The notes beneath the pieces were generated by a model. The model saw nothing but the letters and a program-made list of their open reading frames with translations, was not told the origin of the DNA and did no database searches. 64,000 nt of DNA from Berberis thunbergii (lineage: Eukaryota > Streptophyta > Magnoliopsida > Ranunculales > Berberidaceae), in contig QNQO01000513.1 of NCBI GenBank assembly GCA_003290165.1, positions 434,001 to 498,000 of the forward strand. The letters run 5' to 3'. The position numbers and the translations under genes are program-made. Below are positions 22,432-36,400 of the stretch, in pieces. Every line of letters starts with the position of its first letter. Position 1 is the stretch's first letter.

Positions 22432-24301
22432 TAAACATTCTTTTAGCTGAAATGTTTGAATGAGTGAGTGAGCTTTTGGATGGCATGATCAATTTCATTT
22501 ATAATTCTCTGAGAACATCAAAAGATCTTTTTTTTTAAAAGGTGGAAATTATTTTAAGCTAACATGGGCATGTGAACAGAAGACCATATGCGCTTTTAAC
22601 TCCCTTACTAAAATAAACTATATATGATGAATGATCTAAATGAATGGGACCTTCAAAATAAAAAAAATTCAATTAACAAGATTGATGTGTTGGAGAGTCA
22701 AGCACGTGCGCGTACTTAAGTCCACTGTATCAAAACCAGACTCTCCCCTCCCCTCTTTTTTGTTGTTCGTTGTTAAATTGATATCGTAAACCATGTTTGA
22801 AGTGAATTCATGCACAATGAATAGATATATGGCATGGCTGAGCTGATGATACGACCATTCTGAATTGTTACAAAATTAATGATCAATCTTATCCCTAAAA
22901 CAAAACCAAATATGTAGATGTGCGAAACTGCAACAAGTGTACATGTTGTCATCGAGTGTTATCTGAATATCTTTCAAGTTAGCCAGATCTCATGAAAAGC
23001 ACTCAGAAGTCAGCCATGGTTGGTCATGACATGAGCTCCCAAAGTGTGGACCTTGTTAAAGCAGGTGTTGTTATACAAGTTAAGTGTGTGTTTTTACTTC
23101 CTACAGCAATTATTTTTTAGACAAAGTACTCTGACCACATCTCATGCAATGGGGTCACCCTTCCAAGTGAATAAATCTCTTCTTCATTTGTCTCAACTCT
23201 CTCAACCATTGCTTTCTCCCTCAAGGTCCTACATGACTGAAATCCTAGTTGACCTTCCTCAATTTTGAACCTGTTTTTCAATAAAGGTGAAATGAAAATT
23301 TAGTCACTAAACTTCTTTTTCCTTGAATGTCATTGTAGCATTATTAAGAAACCAAATTAAACTAAGTGTTCTTTGTTAATAATTTCAAATGATGAAGTGG
23401 AAAAGTAGGGTAAGCATTGCATCTATCTTCCGTTACGCACCTGCCATGTTAAGCTGTTTTGAAGATAAGTTCAACTTCTTTTTTTTTAAGAAATTTTAGT
23501 GGATTTATTGGATCCAGAACCATTAAATGACTCCTATAATAGAGTTCAAACCCTATATTTATAATATCATTCGCTACAAATCCGTCAGCTTTTTTCCATC
23601 TCCTTGAAAACATTTGGTGTGATTGTATTCCTATTCAAGTCCAAATAATTAAATGATTCATGGTATCAATTATTTGTACATATATTATAAAAGCTAACAT
23701 ATTCTATTTAATTCATTTGAATATGATATTATTTGGACTAAGTGAATGAATAATTGTGCTTCCCTATGATCATATATAATTAAAATTCAACCTGTACAAT
23801 ATTTCCAAATTTTTGTACGTCATAGTTGTGACAAATAGACGCCGTGTGTTCCATTTCTTTATTTGATTATTACAAATTTTCAACAATTTAGTCTTCCCTA
23901 GTTCTCACCTGCTGACAAATCTCATAGGCCAAAATGTTCCTCCATTTAATTCTAAAAGTCTTAAAATTAATACTTGTTAATTATATCAGTAGAATAATAT
24001 GTACAAAAATTTTAAAAATCGTAAATACACGTAAAGGTGGAGGGGGATCCTTTTCTTTCACACTAGGAGGGAGGAGACGTTTTTTCTCCTTAATTTCATT
24101 ATTAATGTTTTTATCAAATTTAAGTATCAAATTCAAGACGTGAAATTCAAACCACCGCAGCCTTAGCCAACCAACCTGCTACCATTGGCTCACACATTCA
24201 ATATGAATTTACAACACTTAATGGTAAGTGTTTTATTTTTATGTTTTTCTGAAGATAAAATTACATGGGTGGATGATGAATGAGGACCTACAGAAATACA
24301 A
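22432..24301. other. Intergenic DNA, no gene supported
   Basis: No recognised domain, terminal repeat or RNA gene was found. The phrase AGTAGGGTAAGCATTGCAT occurs near 23406 and twice near 24385-24435, a dispersed short repeat. Confidence 0.5.
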
Positions 24302-24384
24302 GAGAAATTCTAAATGTCGAGGGAATGAGCGAGGGAAATGAGGTGGCGAGGTGAAAGCCGTTCATTTTCCTCAAAATACGTGCG
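24302..24384. repeat. Half copy of the hairpin MITE
   Basis: AAATTCTAAATGTCGAGGGA, then GAGGTGGCGAGGTG and CCGTTCA, corresponds to one arm of the 22232-22420 element. The second arm is absent. Confidence 0.65.
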
Positions 24385-24598
24385 TTGACTAGGGTAAGCA
24401 TTGCATTAACGGAAAAGTAGGGTAAGCATTGCATTATGCTTTCCTCTCTTTCATTTTTCTTTTCACAGAAACAAAAAAATGTCTTCTTCTTCTTCTTTCC
24501 TGGTTTTGCTGGTGGCCGTCAAATGCGACGTCCTTATTTGGTCCTACCATTAATAACACACCAAGAAAGAATGATAGTCAACTTCCAGCAACACTGTT

Positions 24599-24628
24599 AT
24601 ATACATACATACATACATACATACATAC
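24599..24628. repeat. (ATAC)n microsatellite
   Basis: About seven uninterrupted ACAT/ATAC units, followed 30 bases later by a short CTCACTCACTCACTC run. Confidence 0.9.
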
Positions 24629-24970
24629 GTTTGAGATAGTAGGATAATGCGAAGCACTCACTCACTCACTCGTATCATTTTCGTGACCTTACACTCATTA
24701 TCCACAGTTCCACACATCCAAGCATTGTCATTGAACAAAATACACGGTTTCAATTGAACATTTACGAAACAATTAAACCTCCTTCGCCTGGCCCTCCATT
24801 GCTTACTTGGTTAGTACTTAGTAGTGAAGGAGACTCGGTTTTGACTCACTGCTCACACAGGGAACTAACTTGTGTTGTGTATAATTTTGAGATAAACGAG
24901 GGAGGAGAAGTCCCTATAGTGAAGTTAGTGAGTAGGTGATGAGAGATGAAGACCAATTTTGATTCCATAA

Positions 24971-24971
<1 letters not shown>

Positions 24972-25002
<31 letters not shown>
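24972..25002. repeat. Poly(C) homopolymer, 31 bases
   Basis: An uninterrupted run of 31 C residues, rare in plant DNA. The length in the assembly may be imprecise, as sequencing through such a run is error-prone. Confidence 0.9.
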
Positions 25003-27436
25003 ATGTCTTACAAACAATCCATTTGACATAATTGCTTAATGACAATAAGCAATTGTTTGTTTAGGAGAGCCATTGACACTAAATTCAACTAAGCTATAAT
25101 AAATAGCTCTTGAAGTATTAGGAGAAATAAACAATAATGATTATTAGCTAAAAACAACAAATAGTACCTATGTGTTGGATGGATCATGTGTTTCGCTTTC
25201 GCAGTTTAGCTGATTACCAACCAATTTTTGTAAATTATTGGCCTTCGAGTCGACGACACGTGGTTTGAATCTCACGCGGCGAACGAGCTATGTATTTTTC
25301 GGATACTAGTCGGTAGGTATGTTGTCCACATTCCTTTGTAGATACACATCTTTATCATCACAACGAATCTTTTAAGATAAACGACGGATTGATAAATCAC
25401 TATCTGTATAAAAAGTGCAGTTGATATTATTTTGATACGATTGAAATGAGATCCTATCTCTCTCTGCCTCTCATTACAGTCATAAGTGTCAACGTAACAC
25501 ATTGTTTTCAACCAAAGCTCCACTCGTATGTTGGTCATAAAACTTTATGAACAGTCTCCTTTTCTTTCCATGGCTCCAAAGTTTTTGCAGCTTTTGAGCC
25601 TTTGAAGTTGAGGTTGGCCCTGTGTATGTATATTCCTAACTGCAATCATTTTCACAAAATTTGGAACTTCAACACCTCACACATGAAAAGTAAAGTCTGC
25701 CAAACCCCCATAAACAAATCGTGCTAGTTCAGATTCGTCAAGATTAGTGTGTGACCACTTAATTTGTGTAGGTAGATCAAGGAACCTAGCCTACTTGGGT
25801 GCTCCTTGGATCACGCATCAGTAGTTTAGCACGTATGCAGAAAATTTTATTTTGATTGAGGTCGATATGTAAACTTTTGATCTTGGATTAGGCTTTAAAG
25901 AGATCAAGATGAATATTTTGATCGCAATCAGTTCTGCAACCTCAACTTTTGAGCAATTTCTATCCACCTGAAAGAGACTGAGATTAGTAGAGAAGAATGA
26001 GACCAGATCATGCGACAGTGAAGAGAGTAAAGCATAATGCAAGCGTGGCAGACTTTATGCCGTCATAATGCGACTTATCAACATGTCGCAACTGATTATT
26101 TTCACACTCCTATCATGGAAGAGAGGAAATATCTAATGTCACTAGGGACCTTCAAGATGCAAGAAATTCAGTCAGTCAGCAGCTTCTCTGAAGATGTCTC
26201 GTATAAAAAATGTCCCAGGAGGATCTCTTCGTTTGGATTCGGATCGTGAGAGCTCCTGACAATTTTCAAGCTTCCATGGTTATCTTCTGCCCTTTTGATA
26301 CCCAAGCTAAAAAATGGCTTCGACTCTTCACATATTTCCCCATTTCATTTGTAATCAATCCTCTTAACACAGAGGTTCTTCATTAGCACTGAGTTTCAAA
26401 GCATATCATTATGCAGTGAAATTGTCAGTGGAACATTTTACGACCACAAGAAGTAAATGGTATTACCAAATTCATCAGACGGCAATATCATAGAAACATC
26501 AGATAGTTATTGGTTCTTCAAAATCAGAAATATGAGGCAGGAATTGGTTATTATCTTCAATCACACTTGGATAAAAGATAAAAACAAGGATGTTCAGTCA
26601 GTTTCGATTGGACTCAAAAGTCTGATGTGATGAATAATCTGTCAGGACAAAATATAACTTCCATTCTATCCATCTCAATAGGAAATAGGTAACAACTATG
26701 TCTAATAATCGCAAATGCTGTTAGCGTAACGCATTCTTAAATGACAAAAGAGAACAGAGAAATCGTGTTCAAGTAAACTATCACTTAAAATGACACTGCA
26801 TACAGTAAAGAACCCTCGCGCAATATCAGGATCCAGGATACACTAAAAAAACTTCAGACTTTGTCAGCGTTACAATTTCAATAAAAATCGCAACTCTTCT
26901 ATACTGTATTAAAAGTAACATCTTAATTCATAAGGTACAAGGATTCTCCATAGGAAATAAATCAAGTGCCTAATACATTCGTGCAAAAAGAATAACTTGC
27001 TCACAACACTTTGACATCACAAAACACCAAAAATAATACCGGTATTCATTGATGCAGTTTACAAGAATTTTCAAGAAGAAAGAAGAAACAAGAATTAACA
27101 AAAGGAACTGTACCCAACTCGTGGGGAGGTCGATGAAATTTGCTCCAGATGTGTAGAAATCAGGCATGGGCATTACGACTCCACATTTTATAAGCAATGT
27201 CTGCTAGTCATTAAAGATTGCACTTTAAAACCCATATTTCCAAAGCCAATTTACAAAGCGTAAACATACCTTCTGCGCAGCACAGCAGTCTATGAAGGAT
27301 GATACCTCTTTACATAGCAGACCTTACCTTATTAAACACCATAGTAGAGGTAGGCTGATAGTACTTTCGCTTCCCATCCCAAAAATTCATGGACCAGTAA
27401 CATAAAGTGGCTTGAACAAAAGAATTGTTACAGAAT
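25003..27436. other. 3' untranslated and downstream region of the auxilin-like gene
   Basis: The part next to 27437 must hold the 3' untranslated region of the auxilin-like gene. No other protein-coding gene is supported. Blocks around 25606-25700 and 26970-27250 recur in diverged form at 13081-13700. Confidence 0.45.
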
Positions 27437-30400
27437 TTAGAAGAGCTCCTCCGAATTGAACTTGTTCCATGCTTCCTGTTTCATGTATTCAACTATAAGC
27501 AAAAGCATGCCTCATGCAGGAAGTCAACACTGCTAGTATAACTTAACAATAACGCCATCGGCAGAAGAAAATGTCATTATCTAAGAATTATCAAAGTAGA
27601 TTGCTAAATGATGAATTGCTGAGTTGACACTCAATTGCCTTGACTAACTTGCACTCCTACAAGTAAAGCAATCTTAATATATGTTACTGTGGAAATGATA
27701 ATTATTTGCAAGGGCCACGTTAAAAAATATCGATTATCACAAGTTAAAGCTTAATCACACTGAAACAAGGAAGAGTAAAAACTGAGGAATTACCATGAAA
27801 AAGTGAATTCTGAAAGTATGACATTACAATCACATATTCAGTAGTTGCATCATATGATTACAACAAATAGGTAACCCCAATTTAATCTAACCACACAAAG
27901 GGTGGAGAGGATGAAAGTAAGATTCAGAGTTGTTTAACGTTGAATCATAAACTCTTTAATATTTTGATTTTAGAGTTTCAAATTGAAGACGTGATTTTAG
28001 TTGTAAGCATTGGATAATTTCTAAAAATATAGAAGTGTAACCTCATGTATAACTAACTTATGTATACCTAAGATATAGTAAACTTACCAAACTGTCCCTC
28101 ACCGTAGAATTTTGTTAAATACCAACTCACTTTCTAATTCACAGGATTTGTTTTAACCATGAATCTACCCTCCCATAAGTAAACATATATTTCTAACAGG
28201 TGTGCAAATACTATTCACATATTCGTTGTGATATAGTTCACAGTTTAACTTTCTTTATGTGCCTTTGCAATTCATGATACAGTTTATGCTTTCACAGCCA
28301 TGACTATGCTGGTGAGGACATACCAATTAACCTTGTCTCAGTTCTCTATATAGTATGCTCGAAAGAGAAGCATTTGCGATCTTAAGCAAACATACCAACT
28401 TCAGTAAGGACACAAGTAGGGATTAGTTACAAGTGATCAAACAGTGCAGAAAAACAGGTCTGCACTTCTGCCATTTTTTGCCAACCTCGAATTAAATTCA
28501 TGTTTTTGCAATACCTAGGGATAAGTGGACTGTGATTAAGCAAGACATCCCTTATGCATCCCTTATGCATGTTAACAATCTACAATGATTGAAGAGACTA
28601 GAATTCAACCTATGCTTTAGGGTGAAAAACAAAATTTTAAAACCTCCGGATACTAGAAAACTGCATACACTGTCACGTGATGGGATAAAAAATAGGGAAA
28701 TTTTAGATACTCTGTTTATATATTCCTTCAGAAAAATTTCTTTCTTTGTAATCCACATTCTGGAGAAACAGAGAATCAATCTTTTCCCAATGCTAGCAAA
28801 TCATGTGACAGTGTACTAAGATTATGTTCTTGACGTTTGTACATGATATCTTATAGCAATGGTTGGCAGGAAGTAATATAAAAGCAAAAAAGTTCAAAGA
28901 GAAAAAAGAAAAGAACCATAACATCGTGTGAACAGTATAAAATGATCACAAATAAGGTCAAACTTTCTTGACGTTTGTACACGATATCTCAAGTGGTTGT
29001 CAACACCCCTATTTGGGTTTAAAACTCCCCAAAATTTATGATTCAACCCCATTAGTACGGGTCTGGATATTGCCACCAGGTTATTTTATCATGTACACTA
29101 CATAAGTGGCTTTTTTTATGACTAAACACCAATATCAACAAGGTCAAACTTTTCAACATTTTTTTTTCTGATTGCTGAAACCACAAAGACAAGGCGGCGA
29201 ACATGCAAAACAATCTTTGGTTGAATGTTACGAAGAGAACATGGGATTGACGAACGAGATTGTAGGAATGAACAAAGATAAGAGGACTAATCCACTCTTA
29301 GCATAAACTCAATTTCCACAAAGGATTTTGGAACTTGGTGTGTCACTCTCTGTAGTGGATCAAATGAAGATTTTTTAAATGAAGGCAACAAGCTATATTG
29401 TCTGAGGTGTGACGGGGGCGAAATGTCAACCTCTGCTTCAAGAGTCGCAAGAGTTGCAGCGGAGTCATAACGAAGTTAAGGCAAAACCATAATATTTATA
29501 TAAATTTATATATTTTATTAGACCTCACATACTAATATAAACCATAATTCAAATAAGACAATATTGAATAAAATATAAGAATGCTTATAAGTATGCTATT
29601 AGTTATTATAACAAAGTTAACTTGAGTATCTTGGTTTAAGGTGGTTTGTTCCTCAGTTAGATTCCAATAGTTGTATTTATATTAAATACTATTAGTTAAT
29701 ATTAGAATACTAAATAAATATGAGTATGCAATTAGTTATTATACCTTATTAAGTTGTTAACATGTTGTTTACTGCCACAACTAAAGCACTGCATGGCGAT
29801 GCCAGGAAACGCCAAAAACTTTTGAGACGAAAATTTTCTAAAGCGAAGCGACAAATAAAAAAATGAGCTTTAGGAGCCGCAATGCCGTCGCGGTGGAGCT
29901 TCAGACAACATAGGAAACAAGTAATACCCATTTGGATGGAGATTACCAATGAGCTCAAGGTGGAAGGAATAAAAAATAATTCATTGATTTGTAAATTTCT
30001 TTATCAAATTAGACAAACCCACATATTATAGCTAGCTACTTGTTCCATGTCTTGCCATCCATCCACTCATTATCGCATTATCTTATCTCGCAAATAATTT
30101 GATTTTGATTTTTCAAGTTAAATCTAATAAGTAATTTTCAAAGTGAGAAAAAGAAAGATTCAGAATGTTGACCTATGCTTCAAGAGTTGCGGCGGAGTCG
30201 CAATGAAGTTGAGGCGGAACCATAATATTTTTATATAGTTTATTAGTCCTCACATGCTAATAATAAACCATAATTCAAATAAGACAATATTGAATAAAAT
30301 ATAAGATTGCTTATAAATATGATATTAGTTATTATAAAAAAGTTGACTTGAGTATCTTGGTTTAAGGTGGTTTATTCCTTCGTTAGGTTCTAATAGTTTT

Positions 30401-33400
30401 ATTTATATTAAATACTATTAGTTAATAATAGACTACTGAATAAAGTATTGAGTATGCAGTTAGTAATTATACCTTATTAAGTTGTTAATATATTATGTAC
30501 CACCTCAATTGAAGCGCTGCACTGTGGTGCTAGGAAATGCCAAAAACTTTTGAGGCAAATTTTTTTCGAAGCAACGCGACAAATTCCAAAAATGAGCTTC
30601 AGGAGTCATAACGCGTCGCAGTGGAGCTTCAGACAACATAGGCAACAAGTAATACCCATTTGAGTCGAGATTACCAATGAGCACAAGGTGGAGGGGATAA
30701 AAAAGTGATCCATTGATTTGTAGCAACTCTTTATCTAGTTGGACAAACCCACATATTATAGCCAGCTACTTGTTTAATGTCTTGCCATCCATCCACTCCA
30801 TTATCTTATCTCACTAATAATTTGATTTTGATTTTTCAAGTTAAATCTAATAAGAAAATTTCAAAGAGATAATGATTTTGAAATTAAATCGATTATCTTT
30901 ACGACGGGATTAATTCCTATTTGAGATTACATGGGCAAGTCTTGGATAATTGACTTTTCATGAAGTAATTCTTGTTCGCGGACACAAAAATCCATTGGAA
31001 TCAATTTCATGAAGAGGTTCTTATTGGTGGGACTCCCCAAAGTTCAACAACATCTACATAAATTCTTCAATCGGGGATAGATACACTAGAGAAAACCTAA
31101 TTCGGCATAGACAGTAATTCATCATCATCAAAGCCCATTCCCGAGATTTTCGGGGTCGGCCGGCATAGACAGTAATTAAAAAAAAAAAAAACACTAATTT
31201 GGCTTTGACTAAATTTCACGGACACAAAATTCATAGGAATCAATTTCATGAAGAGGTTCTTGTTGGTGGGACTCCTGAAAGTTCAACAACATCTACATAA
31301 ATTCTTCAATGGGGGAATAAATACACTAGAGAAAACCTAATTTGGCATAGACAGTAATTAAAAAAAAAAAAAAACTAATTGGCTTTGACTAAATTTCGAC
31401 CTTGGTGGTGTTGGCGATAAAATAAAAAATTAATAAACCTACGTATGTTATGTAAGAGATAAAATAGCCTGGTAATCACCACGCAGCAGGGCAGCAAACA
31501 CAACCATTTCTTTTCTTTCTAACCCAACCATGTAAATGTTTTGCAATTCCCATTTTTATTTCTAATCCAACCATGTATTGTAATGCATTGTTATTGGATT
31601 TCTGTTCATATTTTTAATTAAAAATTTATGTAAAAGGCCTAAAAAAATTGCCCAGGTTGCATGGCCCAGACTATGCATGTCGCCTCGCCTCACCTAGCGC
31701 CTAAGAAAACATAGGGCATCATAGAAGTTTGTCACAATGATTCCTTCCAAAGCATATTTTTAAGTGAAGTGCATAATTTTGAACTTTGATATTATCTTTC
31801 CATGGGTAACTACAGTTTTTCTGGACTGGATTTGACAAGTTGTCCAGGCAGATGCGGGTGTACATGCACAACTATGACCAGGTTCAAATTACAGGACATG
31901 TTGGCAAATTCGAAGATCATAGGCTTTCAGGGATAAGTATGGCCTGAGCAGAACGTTATGTTTACAAACGTCTACTTATTGCACAGCATTCAAAACAATA
32001 GAATAGAGGAAAAAATAAAACTTCAATGTTAGTTTCTGTAGTTGCTCCATTATTTTTTTGATGTGTGTGCAATGGGTTAGAGCCGTTAGAGCATAAGGTC
32101 TCTCTAGTCTAGTGTTATTCACATCAGTAAGCTAGAATGAGCAAATAACCAAAATGCCTCAGCAGTAATTACTTACCTTAAGGAGGTCAAACACCTTTTC
32201 TGCAATATATTTTTGTTGTAGATTGGCACCTTTCTGTTGCACCTTGTCAGGATGGATACACAAGGTTGCCTTTCTATATGCTTTTTTCACCGAAGCCGAA
32301 GTGATCAAATCAGTTAAAGAGATGGGCTGCCAACCACATTCAGGCCAAAGCACCTATTCATCATTCAAAGACAAAGGCAGTCAGCTAGTGGCATGATTCA
32401 GCGGAAAAAATACACAGTTTTAGGAATAGATAGTTAGTGCTGTGTGCAAAATGAATGGGGACATATAGGAAACTTCCTTACTATCTCTGCACGATGAGAT
32501 TTCAGCAGAATATTTGAGCAGTAAAATCGCATTTCATTAGAGAAGAACAGAATATCAGTCAGTGGGTTTAACATGGATCTCGAAGGTAATCAGAGAGCTT
32601 CAGAGGAAGGTGGGAAAGCGAGTAGGAGAAAGAAGGATTATGGGAACGTGTGTAGCGTGAAAGCAGCCATGTGTGATTTTGGGGGATCACCTGAGGACTT
32701 TCAATTCAGTAGACACGTGTTCAATTGGGCAAAAATTTCCCGAGAATATTATATTGCTCAACAACAGTTTAAGATGAAAAACTTTCACTCGTTCTTTTCT
32801 CTTAATGAGGTATAATCCCTGTTTTGCTGATCAATAAAAAGAAAATGGGAAACCTTAAAAGAAGTGTGATATGAATTGCAGATTCAGATAGCAAATTAAA
32901 AGAGAGATCGGAGAATGAACACCTGGTTATTGAAGAAGGAAAATAGTTTGTACAATGTATCAAGCATTTCGAGAGGCTTGTCTCTCCCAATTGTAGAGCA
33001 GAAGCTCATGTACAGAATTCAATGAATCTCAATTGTTCTTCCTGAGTTTTATTTATACAATGTGTCTCTTCTAGCATAACAGAACAATTTGACAGACTGC
33101 TAATTATTACAGAGCAACTTGACAGATTGCTAACTGCATCACAGATGAACAACTTGACAGAGCAACTTGACAGCTCTTAACTGCATCTAACTGATTTGTA
33201 GCCCACTTGCTTGCTTTGTATTCTCTTGGTTGTTAGATGATTCCAATCTCCTGTTACACCTTGTATACGTGTACTTTACTGGTGGTCTAACAAAGTGTTG
33301 ACAACTGGATCCTAGGATAGGTGGAATGCTTCACTATCAGGTGTAACAGACCAGTTTTGATGAGATGAGTTGAGAATGGACTGCAATGACAATTCTGAAG

Positions 33401-36400
33401 CTGGGCTTTCAGATGGGCTGGTCATGAAATTACTTATTCTAATTTCTAAGAGGTCAAATGTGTAAGTGGGCTTGGGCTACAGGACTTGAACTTTGATAAC
33501 TAAAAGGAGGGCAAAAGGTTGGGGTGCCAAGGATTCTAGGGGCCCTTTTCTTCCAGGTTTGACCATTTGAGCAATAAATTGAATATTTTTTCTTCCGAGG
33601 AAAGTGGGGTTTTTGCCAATAAAGTGTTAGAGATGCAAGGAAAACAAATACAGGCCACTGTGTGAAGGGTAGATGAATTTTGTATGAGAGGTCACAAGAG
33701 GATGCGTTTAGATCAAGAATTTTTTTATGATATGGAGCTCTCTGAGTCAGAGAAAGGCACATTCTCATAGAAGATTTGATTTCTGATCCAATGGAAAGGC
33801 TAAATCAGTCAGAAGACACAAAGAGGCTTTTCGGAGAGACGAAGTAGGATGTAAACTTTTCCTTTTCTTGTGTTGTGGGCTTCATTGTATCTCTAGACAT
33901 TTAGCCTCGGCAGAGAAAAAAGAGAAACATAGGTTGTCAAGCATGAATTGATTTGAAAATCATATGGGGATTTTTTTAAAATCGAATCAAGATTGAAATC
34001 ATGAATAGTAAGATTCAAGTTGCAATATAAAATATAAAATATAAAATATAAAATATAAATATAAAATATAAAATATAAAATATAAATATAAAATATAAAA
34101 TATAAAATATAAAATATAAAATAACAAAATTCTAAATGTTTTATCAATGTCAATATTTGATTGACTACAAGTTAATCAAACTAATTGTTGTGTTAATACT
34201 CAGAATTATATGTATGTAGTCCATTTCGATTTAAAAAATTACTATTTTCATGTATATAAAACTTGGTCTAATGTTGTGTAAGTTGGTCAAGAATTCGTTA
34301 ACCCATCTGAACTAACTTTATGTTTTTGAGACTTGGAACCAACATCTGGAATTGAAACTTGGGCCAAGTATTTAAAAAGAAGAAATAATGGGCCAAGACC
34401 CATTTGTTCTTCTTTAAACATGGAAACCTGATAAAGTTTTCATGAGAGTGCTGTTAACACACACCCGCGCCAGTTTATTTTTTCATGGAGAACCTGCAAT
34501 TGATAAGTGGCAATCAACGTACAATTTTCGTTTTAGAAGCTTATGGTAGTCAGAATTTCAAATGGAGAAGTGGAAAATGGTATCTTTCCTTTTATTGTTA
34601 TTTTTTCTCGCTTTCTTCTACTTTCTCATCTAATAGAAATCCAGCCATTTTCCAAGCTCTTTGTGGATTGCACAATTTACATTTTATTGTGATATTACGA
34701 CTCGATGAAAATGAACTGTACGATTCTATGAAGCTATGATTTGTTGATGTGATCCAGATCGCAGGGTTTTCAACTCGATTTGAGTTGTGATTTAAACCAC
34801 ACGATTTTAACCAGTTTAACAACACTGGTAACCCACATAATCATATATCCACTTTAATGTTTGGGATTAACTAGCTGCCTTGTTTGTTATAATTTATTAA
34901 TAATCAGTTTCATATTCCGGTATCCAGCTGAAGCAAACCATCACGAATGGGATACTTGACTCCAAGTCCATCTAAGTTACATTGGGTCAAAAATTATTAC
35001 ACAAAAAAAACCTTCAGTTCATGTGTCCTTACATGTTTTTGAGGATTATTTTTACCCTCAAATGATGTTTTGAAACCTAAACAGCTCAATAGTTTGGTTG
35101 AATATACATCTATAAAGACCAACCAAAGACCAGCATCCTACATATAAGCAAGTGACATCGTGGACATAAGAGCATAGATCCAAAAAATTATATGGTGAAA
35201 AATAGACTCATGATAAGAAATATAACTATGAGATATGCTGAAAACAACAAAATAACAGAAGACAAGAAAACGCACATATTGTAATGTCGACAGAAGAGCG
35301 CGCAAATTGCCTTCTTTCCCTGCAGCCCACCTCTTTATCTCAACATCCAATGTCTCCGCAATCCTCTGAAATTAATGCAAAGAAAATGGGGGGAGATGTA
35401 AAAACGAAGTTGCTCAAATGGTGGAGCATAGGTATTCTTCTAGAATATAAAACTTCACAAAGGTAAGGAATATCTCAGTAGCTGGGAATATTGAAAGAGA
35501 ATATTGCACAAAGAAGAAATGCATTTCATCGACTGCATCTTATCACTTTAGGATGTACAAGCTTACATGTCTCTCAGCCTGGTCCCTCTGATTTTGAAGG
35601 TCACGCTCATTCTTCTCAGCCAACGCTTTTTTCTGCAGAGATACTTAATAATTAAAAACATGCCTAACCGGAATTTATCATTACAGAGAGTGTCAAATCT
35701 AACATAAAATGCTATCTAGATCAAGACTAAGAAATGCCATAGATGAGAAATCACATACAGCGCGCTCCTGAGTTCTTTGGTGGCGCTCCAATCTGGCTCT
35801 CCGTCTTTCTTCAGTTTCACCTTCAATATCCTGAAATTCTCCACCAGATGATTGGGTTGTTCCTAATTTGGAGGAAAAGTTTTAAACCATTAGTGTTATA
35901 GACTAAACCAAGAAAAGCTTTACAGGGTTACTTATGAAAGTTACAATTCAAAAATAAGGTTACCTCCAAATATTGAAGTGAGGTCATCAACAATATTTGT
36001 CGTGGAAGATGCCTTCCTCATGGTGGATGAGGTTCCAGTAGATGACCATTGGGCTCCTTCCGGCACAGTTCTGTTATGAAATTGTGAGTGTGATGTAGGA
36101 TCCTGAATCATAGAACAAATACAAAATGATATTATTCATACATTTTCAAGAAAAAAGTTGTTCACACAAAGATTGCATGGATAGGCACTCACTGTAGGGG
36201 GCGTCCTTGACTTCGGGGCACTGCTTGGTCTATTACCCATGCCAAAAAACGACTCAAGATCATTTTCATTGCTCTTGTTTTGATTCCCTCTTGCAGCAGC
36301 CGTAGCCTTTTCACGAGCCTCAGCAGCTGCCCTCTCTCGAGCTTCTGCAGCTGCTCTATCAGCAGCAGCCCTTTCTGCCCGACGACGTGCTTCTGACTTG

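Noticed and set aside
32573..32815. 80-codon + strand frame in auxilin intron 6
   Set aside because: No family recognised and no exon signals; probably chance or a fragment of an intronic repeat.
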